Below, piece by piece: positions 13,561 to 26,300 of a stretch of 64,000 nt of DNA. Numbering within the stretch: the stretch's first letter is position 1; every line of letters starts with the position of its first letter. The DNA is taken from positions 152,501 through 216,500 of the forward strand of contig JAWDGP010003844.1 of NCBI GenBank assembly GCA_033675545.1, given 5' to 3'. Source of the DNA: Elysia crispata (Eukaryota; Mollusca; Gastropoda; Plakobranchidae). The position numbers and the translations under genes were made by a program. The notes beneath the pieces are model-generated. The model saw nothing but the letters and a program-made list of their open reading frames with translations, had not been told where the DNA came from and ran no database searches.

Positions 13561-14470
13561 CCTGATACAGTAAAAGTGGAATTGTCTGTTCTTATAGCTT
13601 TTGTGGTCATTGATTTAAGTTATTTATTATATTTTCATTGGCTTTTTTTTTACTGCCTGATTGTCATTTTAATGGCTCAGGTTTTTTTCAAATTATGAAA
13701 CTTTTCTGGCTTTTCTTATCTTTGCTTCATTCATGAATACTCTTTGGTGTTTTTGTATTATCTGAGGTGATATTTTCAAGGGGGGGAGGGGGGGGGGGGG
13801 GGGTAGCTTTAATGAGAAATTGTGGAAGAAATGTGAAGAGATTACTTATACTTACTTTTACTTTGACGTTTGTGTATTGCTGCTCTAAAACCACAAAGTA
13901 TATATCCCTGTGAAAAAAAAAGTGCCACATAAAAGGAATTTCATGTGCACTGAACTTTATCAATTAAATAGCTCGTTTTGAGGACTAGTCCTATTTAACA
14001 CATGTAATAAGATGCGCATATGTGATGTTACAAGAAAAGATGTTGGTGGGTGGACTACATTTTTAATAATTGGTTGATGGATGTAATTAAATATCTATGG
14101 CCTGTCAATATTTGGTGATGCGCATTAGATTACATATATTTTTTAGTTCTTGCTTTCCTTTCCATTTACTTTAAACTTAAAGGTAGGGGAGGGGGAGAGG
14201 AGATGCACCTGAGAGCTACATCAGAATGTATCAACACTAGGAAGCTGAAAATGCACATACATGAAGTGTATGACTTGAATTTAGTGAATATGCTTTCTTT
14301 TTCAACATTTAACATTTGTTTGCTATAGAAACAGCAGCCTTCTTGGATTTTGGGCTATTTTCAAACAACCAAGGCTCAGCCAGTTTCAAAAACAGGTCCT
14401 TCAAAATCTTTATACGAACTCTTTACACCCTTGTCTTTAATAAAGGATCAGGGCAATTTTTTTTCAATAA
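13561..14470 (+). other. Probable YARS1 3' UTR with polyadenylation signal
   Basis: AT-rich, non-coding sequence directly after the YARS1 stop. An AATAAA hexamer at 14439-14444 is followed about 20 bases later by a T-rich stretch, the usual layout of a cleavage and polyadenylation site. ATTAAA variants near 13963 and 14087 are alternatives. A long G-run lies within this leader-to-tail region at 13780-13803. Confidence 0.5.
13780..13803 (+). repeat. G-run in the YARS1 3' UTR
   Basis: Seven G, one A, then sixteen G, about 220 bases after the YARS1 stop codon on the sense strand. Such a tract can form a G-quadruplex in RNA. Confidence 0.9.
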
Positions 14471-17400
14471 TTGCAATACTTTTCTTAAAAAAAAAAATTG
14501 ATTTGAAAATTGAAGAAAAAGCTGAAAAATGTTCCAGTTTTTTTTTTTAATTTCACAACAAAAAATCCATAAAATCACTTTGATCGTTTATAGACCTAAC
14601 TCAAGCAAGACAAATTAATAATATGGTCTTATTTGAATGTTCATACGGTTCCTTTTTGACAAGTAGTGGATCTGGTCAATATCTTAATGATAAAACGGTA
14701 TAGAAGTTCGAAATGCATACAAAGGAATCAGAAATGACATTTACAGTGGCAACTGCAGCTCCAAAAAAAGGCAACGATGACAGTTGTTCTTAAAATACTG
14801 ACCAATCAAATCACTTCTACTTTCCTGCACAGAACAACATGTCGCTTGCCTTGTCTTCATGCTGGAATCGGTCATTTCATTTAATTGTTTTAATTTTTTT
14901 TACTCTCTTAAAGTAAAATAACATAATTTTTTTAAAAATATATTCATATTAACGAAATAAATTGTTTTGAAACGGTCATCCTCTGGAAATTGTAAATAGC
15001 GGAGAACAGTCTTTTAAATGCTGTTTGGCAAAAACTTTTGATGAATTAATTACAATAACAATATAATGAGCTTTCAAGAGCAGTTATTAACCTAAATCTA
15101 TAAATTTTCTTTAAATTTTTTTTTTTTTTACCTTGTGGGGCGTTTGTCTTGGTAGATGAAAATTCAGTAAACTTCATCACTGTACATAGAGGGGTTTTGG
15201 AGGAGACAGTGGAGAAAGAAATAGAAGTTGCCTTTTTCAGAATAGATATGCAGCATTTCTGCCAACATATCAAGACAATCCTTTGGTAAACAGCAAAGTT
15301 ATAGCAGATTTTATTCATAAAACGTCAATTTCGAAATTTCTCAGAAAGTTTAAAAATTCATGCAGATTCAATGATCACACTCCTTTTCATGAAGAAATCT
15401 TTAAAAGCCTCAAATTAATGTGGCAGGGTCACACCTATCAGAGAACACATATTAGGCCTATTCAGGGTGCAGTACCCCCTCCCCCCTCTCCCTTAAGACG
15501 TGAAAAGATATTGGGAGAAGCCTCCTGGTTTGTCACATCCTATCAATTCATTGATGATATACTGTATTATATGGTGGATCTAAGTAAAACTTAAAATTCA
15601 AGCAATTTCATGTATGACTTCGTGTTTTCCTCTATACATTTTTTTGCTTCGACAGCTTGTCATAATTATAATTTAATCAAAATCTAATGACAAATGAAGT
15701 TAGGAGTTGATTGGGCAAGATCTGCCTACTTTTAGAATCTGTCTTATTTCTGTCCTAGGTTTACAGCTTAAAGTTTTTTGCTTATTTTTTTTTCTGGATC
15801 CTGTTGTATTTTTAGCATATGAAATAATTTTAGTGATATCTTATCAACCAAATATGGTTTTCATATCATATAGGAAAATTTTTTTTATTGATCCAAAATC
15901 TAGATCAGAATAAGATTTAGATCTAGCGGCTACCTTTACTTCAAGATCTAGGCAATCAAATGCCTGTATTCCACCCAACATGATTTTCTCTGTTTCTGGG
16001 CCTGACTTCGTAGAGGAGATAAAAAAGTTTAATGTAAACGATCTTAATGCTGGTCAAGTCAATTATGGTTTTGGTAGAAGTTGAAGTTGTAGCTTCACCT
16101 CCTTCCCATAGATCCAGTAAGAGTGCTAGAGTGCCTCAAAGTTGTTTTTTTTTTTGTAATCATGTGATCACTTCCCGATACAAATTTGTTTGAATTCAGC
16201 TGACTTGGAACTTCAGCCTTACTACACATAGGCAACAACATAATTGCCAAATAGTTCTAGACTAACAATCGCTCCCAAAATATTAAGAGCCAGTTTTATT
16301 GCGTCCTGAGTACATATTGGGGTGAACTGCTGCAGCAAAATTTGAAGGCTCTTTGTTTTTTTCAAATTCGAATTGAAATCTTTACCAGGAGATAAACACT
16401 GCTCTAATTCCAATATTTTGGTCAACCTGAGACATGATACCCTGAACTGTGCACTTTTCTTTTTTTCTTTTTTTTTAATGGAAAATCAATGATGCAAAGT
16501 TTCTACATCTGTTTTATTGCAATAAACTCCATATACATGTTATTTTTAAAAGCTATTTGAAAATTGTAAAGGCGATCCAAATCGGAGAAATTTAAAATGG
16601 TGAAAAGAAATATGATCCCAAAAAAAAGACACTTTGTAAATAGAATGTCAGGCCTCCCTGTGTCGAATTATTAAAAAAAAAAAAGGTATTTCATTGGACC
16701 ACAGATAAGGTATGTTTCCAAACCAATTTCATCCGGAAACGTTTTTCCAATTTCAAAAATGTTTTCCTTTGAGAAATGTGTACGAATAAAAAAGATAGCT
16801 TAGAAGACCGCACAATACGTTTTAGAGATAAATCCATGGATAAACTGTCTGATTAAATAAAATATCCATCTTTTATTAGTTTTACAGCATGGACAGTAAC
16901 TCATTAAGTAAATAAAAGGAATATACATGTATTAATAAATAGAACTAAGTATTTTTGTTTTTCAAATTATTTTTATACACTTTGGCATTTCTTTATAATA
17001 TGATGAGGTATACATTGTAATTCTATCCATGTAATGAAAACATTGTAAAACGAGTACAAATGACAATGGAACATTCTGTCAGTCAAGAGGATTATAAAGG
17101 TAAACAAATAACAAACTCTTTAGATGCATATAAGATGACTTTGAATTAGAATATCCATGTGCAATTTAACATTTTTTGTTAATTTCAATAATGTTGCAAT
17201 GTTAGCTCTTTGCAGAAGCTAAAAAATTTAAAACAAATTCCTAAAAATTTCCTGTTCAGCTTTCTTAGTTAAGATGCACAGTCCAATCAGGTTATTTAAT
17301 ATTTTTGTGGATAAAAAACAATTTCATTTAACCAAAATTCACATTAGGATGTAATGAGAAAGAGACAAAAATTAATACTTACATATTTCATTCATGTTGT

Positions 17401-19440
17401 ACAAGGACTATAAACATAACATTTATTATTAACCCCTAGTGACAGGCAGTATAAAGCTAATGTCTACTCTGATTCTAATCGGGATAAATTTAGCCATCAG
17501 ATCAGTTCAATAACCTTGAAGGTGCGATCCTCCCTCTTTCTCATAACTAGGAATCACTTGCACGCAAAACATAACCTATCTTCCACTCTCTCCCTTACCG
17601 TACGGACTGTAGGCATCTGCACAGATTGAAAGGTGGAACACAAATACACAGGAAACAACTGTCTCCAAGGACTGAATGCTCACTCTGTTGCCACAAACAG
17701 TGCTTTTCATTCAGACCAGGCTTAGCTTTTTATAAACTTTTGGAAACATAAGATGCCTTAGATAACAGTTTTTCTTTCCTGAAGTCTGATGCTTCTCCTC
17801 AGTTTCTATTCCATACTTTGACAAATAAGATGTATCAGAAAATAGGGAGCTGCTTTCTAAGGGGCTGTAATGAAGTTATCTCTATAATTTTACCTTCCAA
17901 CACTGCAACAAAACTTGATGGTGAAAATATATCCTTAAGTTATAAAAAAGATGAAGAGTGCTAATGGAATGTTTTCTTGTTTTTGGTCAACCAGCAATTT
18001 GGAATATACAGACAAATTTAATGTAAAAATGTTATTTGAATCATTTACATTGCAGGTATTTTCATTATTACAGTGAAAATCTGAAAATCTAAATATTTTC
18101 TAGGTAATCTTGATTTTTACCTTCTTTTAAATCATTACCTTGTAGCTCTAGTCTTGCTTAAAAATCTCAATTTCTTTACCTTAACAATTTGGCGAAAAGA
18201 TGTCTGGCCACCACAGGTTTTTTACCTACAGAAACGAATATATATTGCTTCTGGTGGATGATACAAACTTCAAAACACTAATGATTTTATTGTCTCAAAT
18301 TTTAAGCACAACTATAATTATAGTATAACTATAAGGCTTTTAACATCACCATAAAGTTGCTCAAAAGCTAAATTATCTAAATTTTTTCTATTTCAATTTT
18401 AAATCACATATCACTCATACCTGAATTGAGTGTCCCCTCCAATAATTTTTTTACTTACATTTTTTTAAAACATCAGAAACTAACTCAAAAAGGCTTTGAT
18501 TAATATGTAAGGCCCCAAATGCCCCTAAGAAATGACTTAGTCTATCTGCAACCACATGCAAATTTATTTGATGCAATAAAATAGCTATTTAAATGATTTA
18601 AGGTATTGACTGGATCGAAATGGGAAAAGCCCTAGGCAGCTCATTTCTCCTAAAAGTAGAATGATCACAAGACTATACACGCAGTTAAAACCACTAGAAC
18701 TCCCTCTCTAGGCAATATCCCCTACGTCAATAAACCAATATATTTAAGACAAAAATGCAGAATAATTTTGAAGTGAATAAAAGCATGCGACAAACTTTAA
18801 AAAAAAAAACGTGGAATTTCCATCAGAACTAAAATGTGAACTTAAAAGATCAATTGGAAATGAAACAAATACTTTTATTGATAGCTGTTGCATATCAATT
18901 ATCATACCACGATACTGGTATTCTCTATATAGCCCAACTGTTTATGTTACATTGTATGCCATCTATATCATTTTCCAACAACCTAAGGATAACCAAAAAG
19001 AAGTTTCCATGTTGTCCAATGAAAATGTCTGAGAAGCATAAATTTATTTATCTACATATTTACATAATTTTGGGCTATTGATCTCTATCACAGATAATTT
19101 CTATAGGTTATATGTGCTTTTCATATTGTTTCTTATTATGAGGATATTTTGTAAATCTAATTGCTTGGAATTCAGTGGGGTTTTTTATTCTCTGTGTCAA
19201 AACTTTGTTTGACAAAGTCACTCTTGGTTCCTTGATAGAAATTTCAATACTTTCTCTGTTGATTAAAACGAAATAAATTAAGAGAATGTAATTGCTTTTT
19301 GGAGCACAGTGTGAAGGGTAAAACTGAAAAAGACAACTCTTGAGAAGCACCTTTGACAAAAAGTTTTGGAACAGGTTTTGATACAAAAGTATTTAAGTAT
19401 AAAATTCTTTTACAGCCTAAGATGGCTGTATTCTATGCCT
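14471..19440. other. Interval between convergent YARS1 and CEP57
   Basis: AT-rich with no recognisable exon, RNA gene or transposon end. It holds only a small CTAGAT cluster at 15898-15950 and homopolymer runs. Parts may belong to extended 3' UTRs of either neighbour. The short open frames have low-complexity translations and no domain. Confidence 0.45.
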
Positions 19441-19456
19441 ACAATAATCAATGGAT

Positions 19457-20310
19457 TTTATTTTTTTTTTTTTTTTGAGAATTGTTTTGATAGAAACAGT
19501 TCATAAAAATTAAGGGATTTTTACCATAACTTAGTCTTCACAAGTCTGACACCAATCTTCTTTGTATACGAGGATCTTGAAGATAATTTTATATAAGCAT
19601 AAAATTGAAAAAAAAAATAGTTAATGATTTTAAATTTATGTTTTACATTTCCCCATCTTATTATGTCTATTTAAAACATTTGATTTAAAAAAAAAGTATA
19701 AAGGGGTACTTTGCATGACTCTTAATGATAGAGTAAGTTAAATATTTGTAAAACAATGGCTGATTTGGAAGGCACAATTCAATCATTAAATTATTTACAT
19801 TTCATCTTCCTTAGTTGGACTAAAAAAAAAACCCACAGAGCTAAAAAGCTAGATCTCTTAGTTGAGGACTAAGGTACAACTTTTCAAGAAGCATAAAAGC
19901 TAAACATGGTAAATTTTGAAGACATAAAAAGCTGTGAATCAACGGTAGGCAACTGCATATACATTACTTACTTTCCCAATCTGTCTCTTCTGCTACCTAA
20001 GAGGCATCCAGAAGGCAAGAATCAACTACTAAGATAGAAAATTAATGACAAAATCATGGACACTATCATTCACTCAGATATACATCTGTTGTAATGCAAA
20101 CCACAAAAATAGCAAAAGCAAAACATTAAAAGGCCAGAAGTTTCAGTGCACCTATTTAGGTTTTCATAAGAGAGGGAACAAAAATTTTAAAGATCAGTTA
20201 CAAAACTAAAACACTCACAATTTCAACAAGAAGAATGCCTAATTTGTAAAAACATATAATGTCATTAAAAACAACTGTCAAAACCATAAGTCTTCAAGTC
20301 TCTGTACTTG
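19457..20310 (-). other. Probable CEP57 3' UTR
   Basis: Follows the CEP57 stop codon (20311-20313) on the minus strand. The first clear AATAAA hexamer on this strand is at 19462-19457, about 850 bases past the stop. It lies beside a long T/A run, so the exact end is uncertain and a longer UTR is possible. Confidence 0.35.
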
Positions 20311-23300
20311 TCATTCCCACGACAAATCATCTTTGCGCAACGTCGACTGCAACTTCTTCATGTCTCGTAACATAAACAATGCCGGATTTCCCAAGGCTGA
20401 GTGTCCAATGGGTTTGTTACAGCTGTGTGGCTTGGGTCGCATATTTCCATTTAAATTATTGTTCTGGTAGTAGTTGTGGCTGTATTGATGGTTATGACCA
20501 TTTGTTGATGCATTTGAGGATGAGGAGGTTGGTCGACCGCCGGCAGAATGAGGTCGTTTGGATTTCATACCCGTTTTGACTGAAGCAGATCTCAGTTTCT
20601 TTCCATTTTCCAGCTGTTCAAGAAAAATTTAAATAGAAGAAAAGAATTACAGGTTTATTTAACAGCTCTAAATATAATTGCTTCAACTTGAACCAAAAAA
20701 AATGTTAACTAACCTCTTTTGTTTAACTTGAGACCATGTCAGAGATTTCTAAAATCAAAGCTCTTTTAACTGGAAATCACCTTCATCTTTGAGGGGTTCA
20801 TGATAAACAGCTCTTGCCATTAAATAATTTGAGACCTAAAGTTTAGCAAGTTAAATGTCCTTTTCAATGAGACCACAGATGTTCATGTTTTTTTTTTAAA
20901 TAACAGAATAAGTTGCCACGCAAAACAGTCTACACATGAAAATAAGAACAAAAATTGAATTCAACCTTTGAGTAAAACACGGCTTTTAAAATAGCCCAAA
21001 AAGCGACAACTTAGTTTGCTGCCCGCGCCTGCCACAGACGCCCGCAGCTAGTGGGCGGATCGGTGATCAATCACCTATCACGCAGGCTACAACCGTGTGT
21101 GCCTGTGCATGACGGTGCATTGCCGAGAAACTCGAAATTGGGAATTTTCCCTTGTTTTTGCGTCCCAAAATCTCTGGTCTCATTAGTACCAAATATACCA
21201 AACGCAGATTCATTTTAAAGCTTGATTTTTCCAGAGTACAATGCTATATTTTTTTTCTCTCAATCACAAGTCATTCTCGTGATACAAGTGAATTTGCATA
21301 CATGTAAAAAAAATTAATTTAGTCATAATTTAGACCATACCTTAGTTTAATAGTGATATTTCAAAAGTGAAACAATTTTTTCGCCTAAAATTCATTTTTC
21401 TATATTTATAAGATTAATATAGACAACTTGCGAAAGTTTCAAGTGCGAAGAGTTTTTCAGTGATTTTATATGATTTTTCAAAAAAATAGTTTCACACAGA
21501 GTGAATCCAGTCTGCTGTATGAACTACCCGTAAATGACGCTGTTCGTTATAAATCTACCCTATTAGCTGAAACTGTTACATGTATTGTTAAATATGGAGC
21601 AGCACATAGAATCTGAACACAATACAAAACTACATGAACTTTGCAGAACTTGTGGTGGTAGATCGTTAACTAGCAAACAGAGGAAACAGAATCGAAAATT
21701 TCTTAACTGTGCGGACTTTATAAACGGCATTTTACTAACTTTTGGTGTCCACATTTCCGGTGATCAAAAAAGCAAACATTCTTCTACAGTATGTTATTCT
21801 TGTGTAAACAAGATCAAAGCAGTAAGACGTCACAAGTATGAAGGGACAATTTTAAAAGCTCGAGAATTGGAGAGAGACAGTGCTTACCTCTGGACAAGTT
21901 TCAGTGCTGACACAAAACAAAGTGAATGTCCAGTATGCACACAATATGACAAGACAACTTTCGGTGGATACGCAAGCAACCAAGTACCATTTAAGGTCAC
22001 ACACACAGAAGACACGGACACCAGTGATTACATATTGAATACACGAGTAACAAATATATTATCTGACAGCACAGACAATACACTTACTGAACCACCAACA
22101 GAACTGTTTAGTTCAACAAATGGAAACACACAACTGTCTACAGAAAATTCGAGCAAGCACATGTCTTTGTTTCCACAATTTATAGAAATGCAGGATATAC
22201 AGGACTGTAGTGAACCAGTTCCGTTATCTGCTGCCTCCTCAAGCTCAGCTGGCTATGAAGATGAGCTGCCGGACCCCCCTATTGCTACATCAACGCCAAC
22301 CAAACCGTCCAAAATCATGACAGATAGTATGACCTCACCCGCTTTCAAACAAGACAAGTTATTTTCACATTCATTAGAGATATCTCCTACACGACCACTC
22401 ACTATAGAGGAACAAAAGTTGAACACACATTTTGTACGTAGGCAACTAAACAATTCAAAATCAAAAAAGTATAATTGAGTGCAAAACGGGTGGGCAACCA
22501 ATCTTGATGGCTAAAGTTATCAAGGCTCGAAAAGGGTCAGCTCAGGCTAAGACATGAACAAAGAGAGCACAAACACATTTACTCTCCGCAAATAGAGCAG
22601 CAGTGGCAGGAACATCTAAAGAAAGTTTGATAGCACAACATGCAAGTGAGTTGAAACACGTAGAGTTAGGATCCAGGCGCGACATTTGTGAAAGTGCTGG
22701 CATCAAATCTAAACCACCTCAATTGAGCAATCTGTCTTTGCTGGCTATGAAAGAAGCCACAGATTTAACCTGGAGCCAATTGCGTCAACAACGCAGCTTT
22801 CTTAAACAGGCCGGTCTGTCTTTGCAGAATGAGCACAAACAAAGAGCAGCTCTTGAAAACCTAAATACTGGCAACATTGTCACACAGATGGTTGACTTTG
22901 TTGACTCATTAGGACACACACACCACACAGCACTAGCTAGGGTTTCTTACATTTCCGATTTTATCATTAGACTTTTAGACCAGCACAAAAAACACCATAC
23001 ACTCACATGGCACGAGTCCGTGATCCCAGAAGATGAGATTTGGGTTAAATTTGGGGGCGATCATGGCAAAGATAGTTTAAAGTTTACCATGCAGATAGCA
23101 AACACCTACAAACCAAATTCACAGCACAATACTTTTATGGTTGCTATGGCGAAAATAAAGGATAATTATAATAATCTAAAAACGTGCATGTCTATTTTGG
23201 GACCTCAGCTTCAAGAGTTATCAAATCTACAGTGGGATGGGAAAGAAATAGTTTTATTTTTGTTTGGGGACTACGACTTTCTATCAAAGCTGTATGGAAT

Positions 23301-26300
23301 ATCTGGTGCTCAAGGCCTCTATCCATGTCTGTGGTGCATGGCACCGAGAGCCCATAAGCCTACACCATGCCGAAAACACCCTCCTTTGCGTTCTTTGTCT
23401 TCAATGCGACGAGATTTTCGGAGATTCCTGAAGTACGGACATGGACTTAAGAAAAATGTGTCTAGGTACCACAATTGCCTTCACCTTCCACTACTACACA
23501 TAGAGCCAGAACATTGTGCTCCTCCATATCTGCACTTTTAGGTATAGTTCTAAAACACCACAGGATGTTAGAAGAAAACGTGCATAACATAGACATGCTT
23601 ATAGCTTCAAGTTTAGATAAAAATTTCACAGACATTGCTGAATCATTGCATTCTTTCGGCAAAAATTGGCAAAAAGCACAGGATATAAAGGAAGAAATAG
23701 AAAAGTTTCAGTCTCATGTACTCCTCTCTAGGAACGAGGATGAGAAAAAGAGGAGTGAGAAAAAGTTATTATCTGCAGAAGATCAGTTGGATAGTCTGAG
23801 CTATGAACCTCTAAGCCCTAGGTCAGGTCTTGTTTGTTCAGGTTTAGATAGGATCCTTGACAATCATAACATCACACCACAGTCATATCACAGTCGATCT
23901 TTCATAGGAAACCACTGCCATAAGTACTGCCACAGTTTATAAAAAACTTACATCCTACATAGTCCACAGAACACAGGAATGCACAAACAGACAAGACATA
24001 CTAGACATGGCAGTTTCATTGAGAGAGAAATATAATAAACTAAATGACTCATTCAGAGAGGTTCACATCAATCTCTCACACTCAAGTCCTATACCAGCTG
24101 AAGACATCCCACACATTCAAACAAGCATCACAAATTATATGACCATGTATAGAAAACACTTTCAAGATAAAACGATACCAAAACAACATATATTAGAAAC
24201 ACACTGTATACCATGGATTGAAAAATATGGTTTTGGTTTGGCTTTTCATGGTGAGCAAGGGGGTGAGCTCATCCATGCCTCTGTAGCTAAACTAGAGAGA
24301 AGAGCAGCAGCGGTTCGTAACATTGAAAAGCACTTAAAAATAATAATGAAATCCCAACACCTTCAGACTTCATCAGAGCTCTTAGCACACGCCCCATCCA
24401 TTAAAAAACGTAAGACAAAGTAAAACCGCAAATTACCTGTACAGCAAGATAGTGTGAATAGTATGCCATTCTACATTAGTTTTATTTTCTTCGTAGTATG
24501 TGTTTATTAATTTTTTAATTTTAAATCGTCTCGCTCACATACTGTGACGCTCTATTGCTTGAACTGCAACCTTCTATCGTTTTGTTTTATTATTACCCAA
24601 GAACTGTGCAAGCGCTGTAAGGAGTATATTATCACGGACTTAAACCTTCATAACTTAAAAACCAAGAACTCTTCGCTAATGCCCTTTGGTGAGTGTTATG
24701 TTCAATATATATATGAAATGCTGTTAAAAATTTATCATCCAAAAATGTTTCACTTTTTTGCAAATATCCCGTAAAGAACGTCATCCCCTGTCATAATGTA
24801 AGGTTTATGTCAGATTCATGTACTTCTTAGATTGGTCCATAACTCTATTAATTCAATGAAAGGAAGAAAAAAAATTATATCTTCTTATCGTGTAAAAATG
24901 GATTTAACAAAATATATGATTTTTAAACTTCTTTCTTTGATGTAAGCACTTAATTTCTTCATTGTTTTTATGTGAAAATAAGCTCTAGTAACTAGAGTTG
25001 GGGGGAGAAAGGGGAATCCCCGTTCCGCCCGGTGGTTGACCTCATGACCTGATCGGGTTACAAGGGGCGTCGCGGGTGCGGCAGGCAAACTAAAATGCCG
25101 CTCTTTAACAGCCGTGAAAAATGACATATATAAATTTTTCAGCTTGCAAGACAAGCTTGATTCCAAGTTGATGAGGAATCAACTACAAATATTTCCCAAC
25201 TCTCTAAAAATTGCTACATAGTCTTAAAACACATATCTGTTTAAATTTGAGACACACCTTTTGCTGGTGTTGTCGAATCTTAGAAATTTGTCCACTCTTG
25301 GCTTCCATACGAGAAACAAGGGTGTCCAATTGTGCCTCAAGGTTTGTCTGAAGGCGGAAATCACCACTGGCATGGGCCTCATGCAATCTTGTCATCACTT
25401 CCTGTTGCTGACTGCATTGAAAAATGGGTAAGAGTTAATCACAGTATCACTGTTTAGTATCTCTATGAGTAAATAGGAACTGAAATCTTACAGCTGCTTT
25501 GTCTTTGAGAGGATTAAGAATTAACTATAGAAAGCTTGCAAAAAAAAAAAAATCTATCTTTCATTTGTTTCAACACACCTGCAGAGGTAACCAAACTCAT
25601 CTTGCAATTGATTGAGAAGCTCTCCCAGATCTTGAAGTCCTGAACTTGACTCAGTTGCCTCTCCTGAAGAGGAGCAAGAGCTTGATGGACTGCCAGGACG
25701 ATGAGACCAAGGATGAGATGCGCAAAGTGCTTTGTTGTGACTTTTCATCATTGCCAGCACCTTTTGAACATTGGCCCCTAGAGAATGGCTGGCAGATGTT
25801 GACTGGGAAGAAAGGATGGTAAGCACGAATTAAGAGGCTATAAACAATGCTGTAAGTTATCTTGCAATTAAGTTGAATGTCCGAAATGAGACATCTGTTG
25901 CTATGAATATCTACATCAGAAACATGCATACACTTATCAATATGAATATTTGAAATACAAAATCTATGTGAGATTAACATTATATTTTCTACAATGTATT
26001 TGCAATATCCTGAAATGATTAAGATAATAGACTAATCTATTTTTCATAGAGTAAGACCATACAACTATTTTCTTAAAAAAACAGAAAGCCAACAATTTTT
26101 CCTAACCTGATTAATAAAGATTTGTTTTGTTCTCTATGCCACATTTATTGCTTTCCGTTGACTAGGAAGGATTACAATCTAAATATATCTAAGAATTTTA
26201 TAAAGTGGCAAACTGACAAAAGCTGAACAATTGCCAGGAAATAATGCTAAGAAACAAAGATTGGACATTGAGACTCGTGGCTTTAAAATTATGCATGACA

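Larger units (their letters stand above)
20978..25116 (+). mobile_element. RAG1-like (N-RAG-TP type) DNA transposon
   Basis: A 4,139-bp element bounded by imperfect terminal inverted repeats beginning CACGGCT. It is flanked on each side by AAAA, consistent with a 4-bp target-site duplication, though the A-run makes this ambiguous. It lies in the last intron of CEP57, transcribed against the host gene, and explains most of that 4.6-kb intron. Inside is one long decayed transposase gene (21585-24423). The 120-130 bases next to each end are unusually GC-rich compared with the host intron. The CAC terminus is shared by the RAG/Transib and Chapaev/CACTA groups. Transib makes 5-bp duplications while Chapaev makes 4-bp, so the superfamily remains open. 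Confidence 0.85.

Noticed and set aside
15283-15594. 103-codon plus-strand open frame between YARS1 and CEP57
   Set aside because: Low-complexity translation with a proline run from a C-run, no domain and no splice support.
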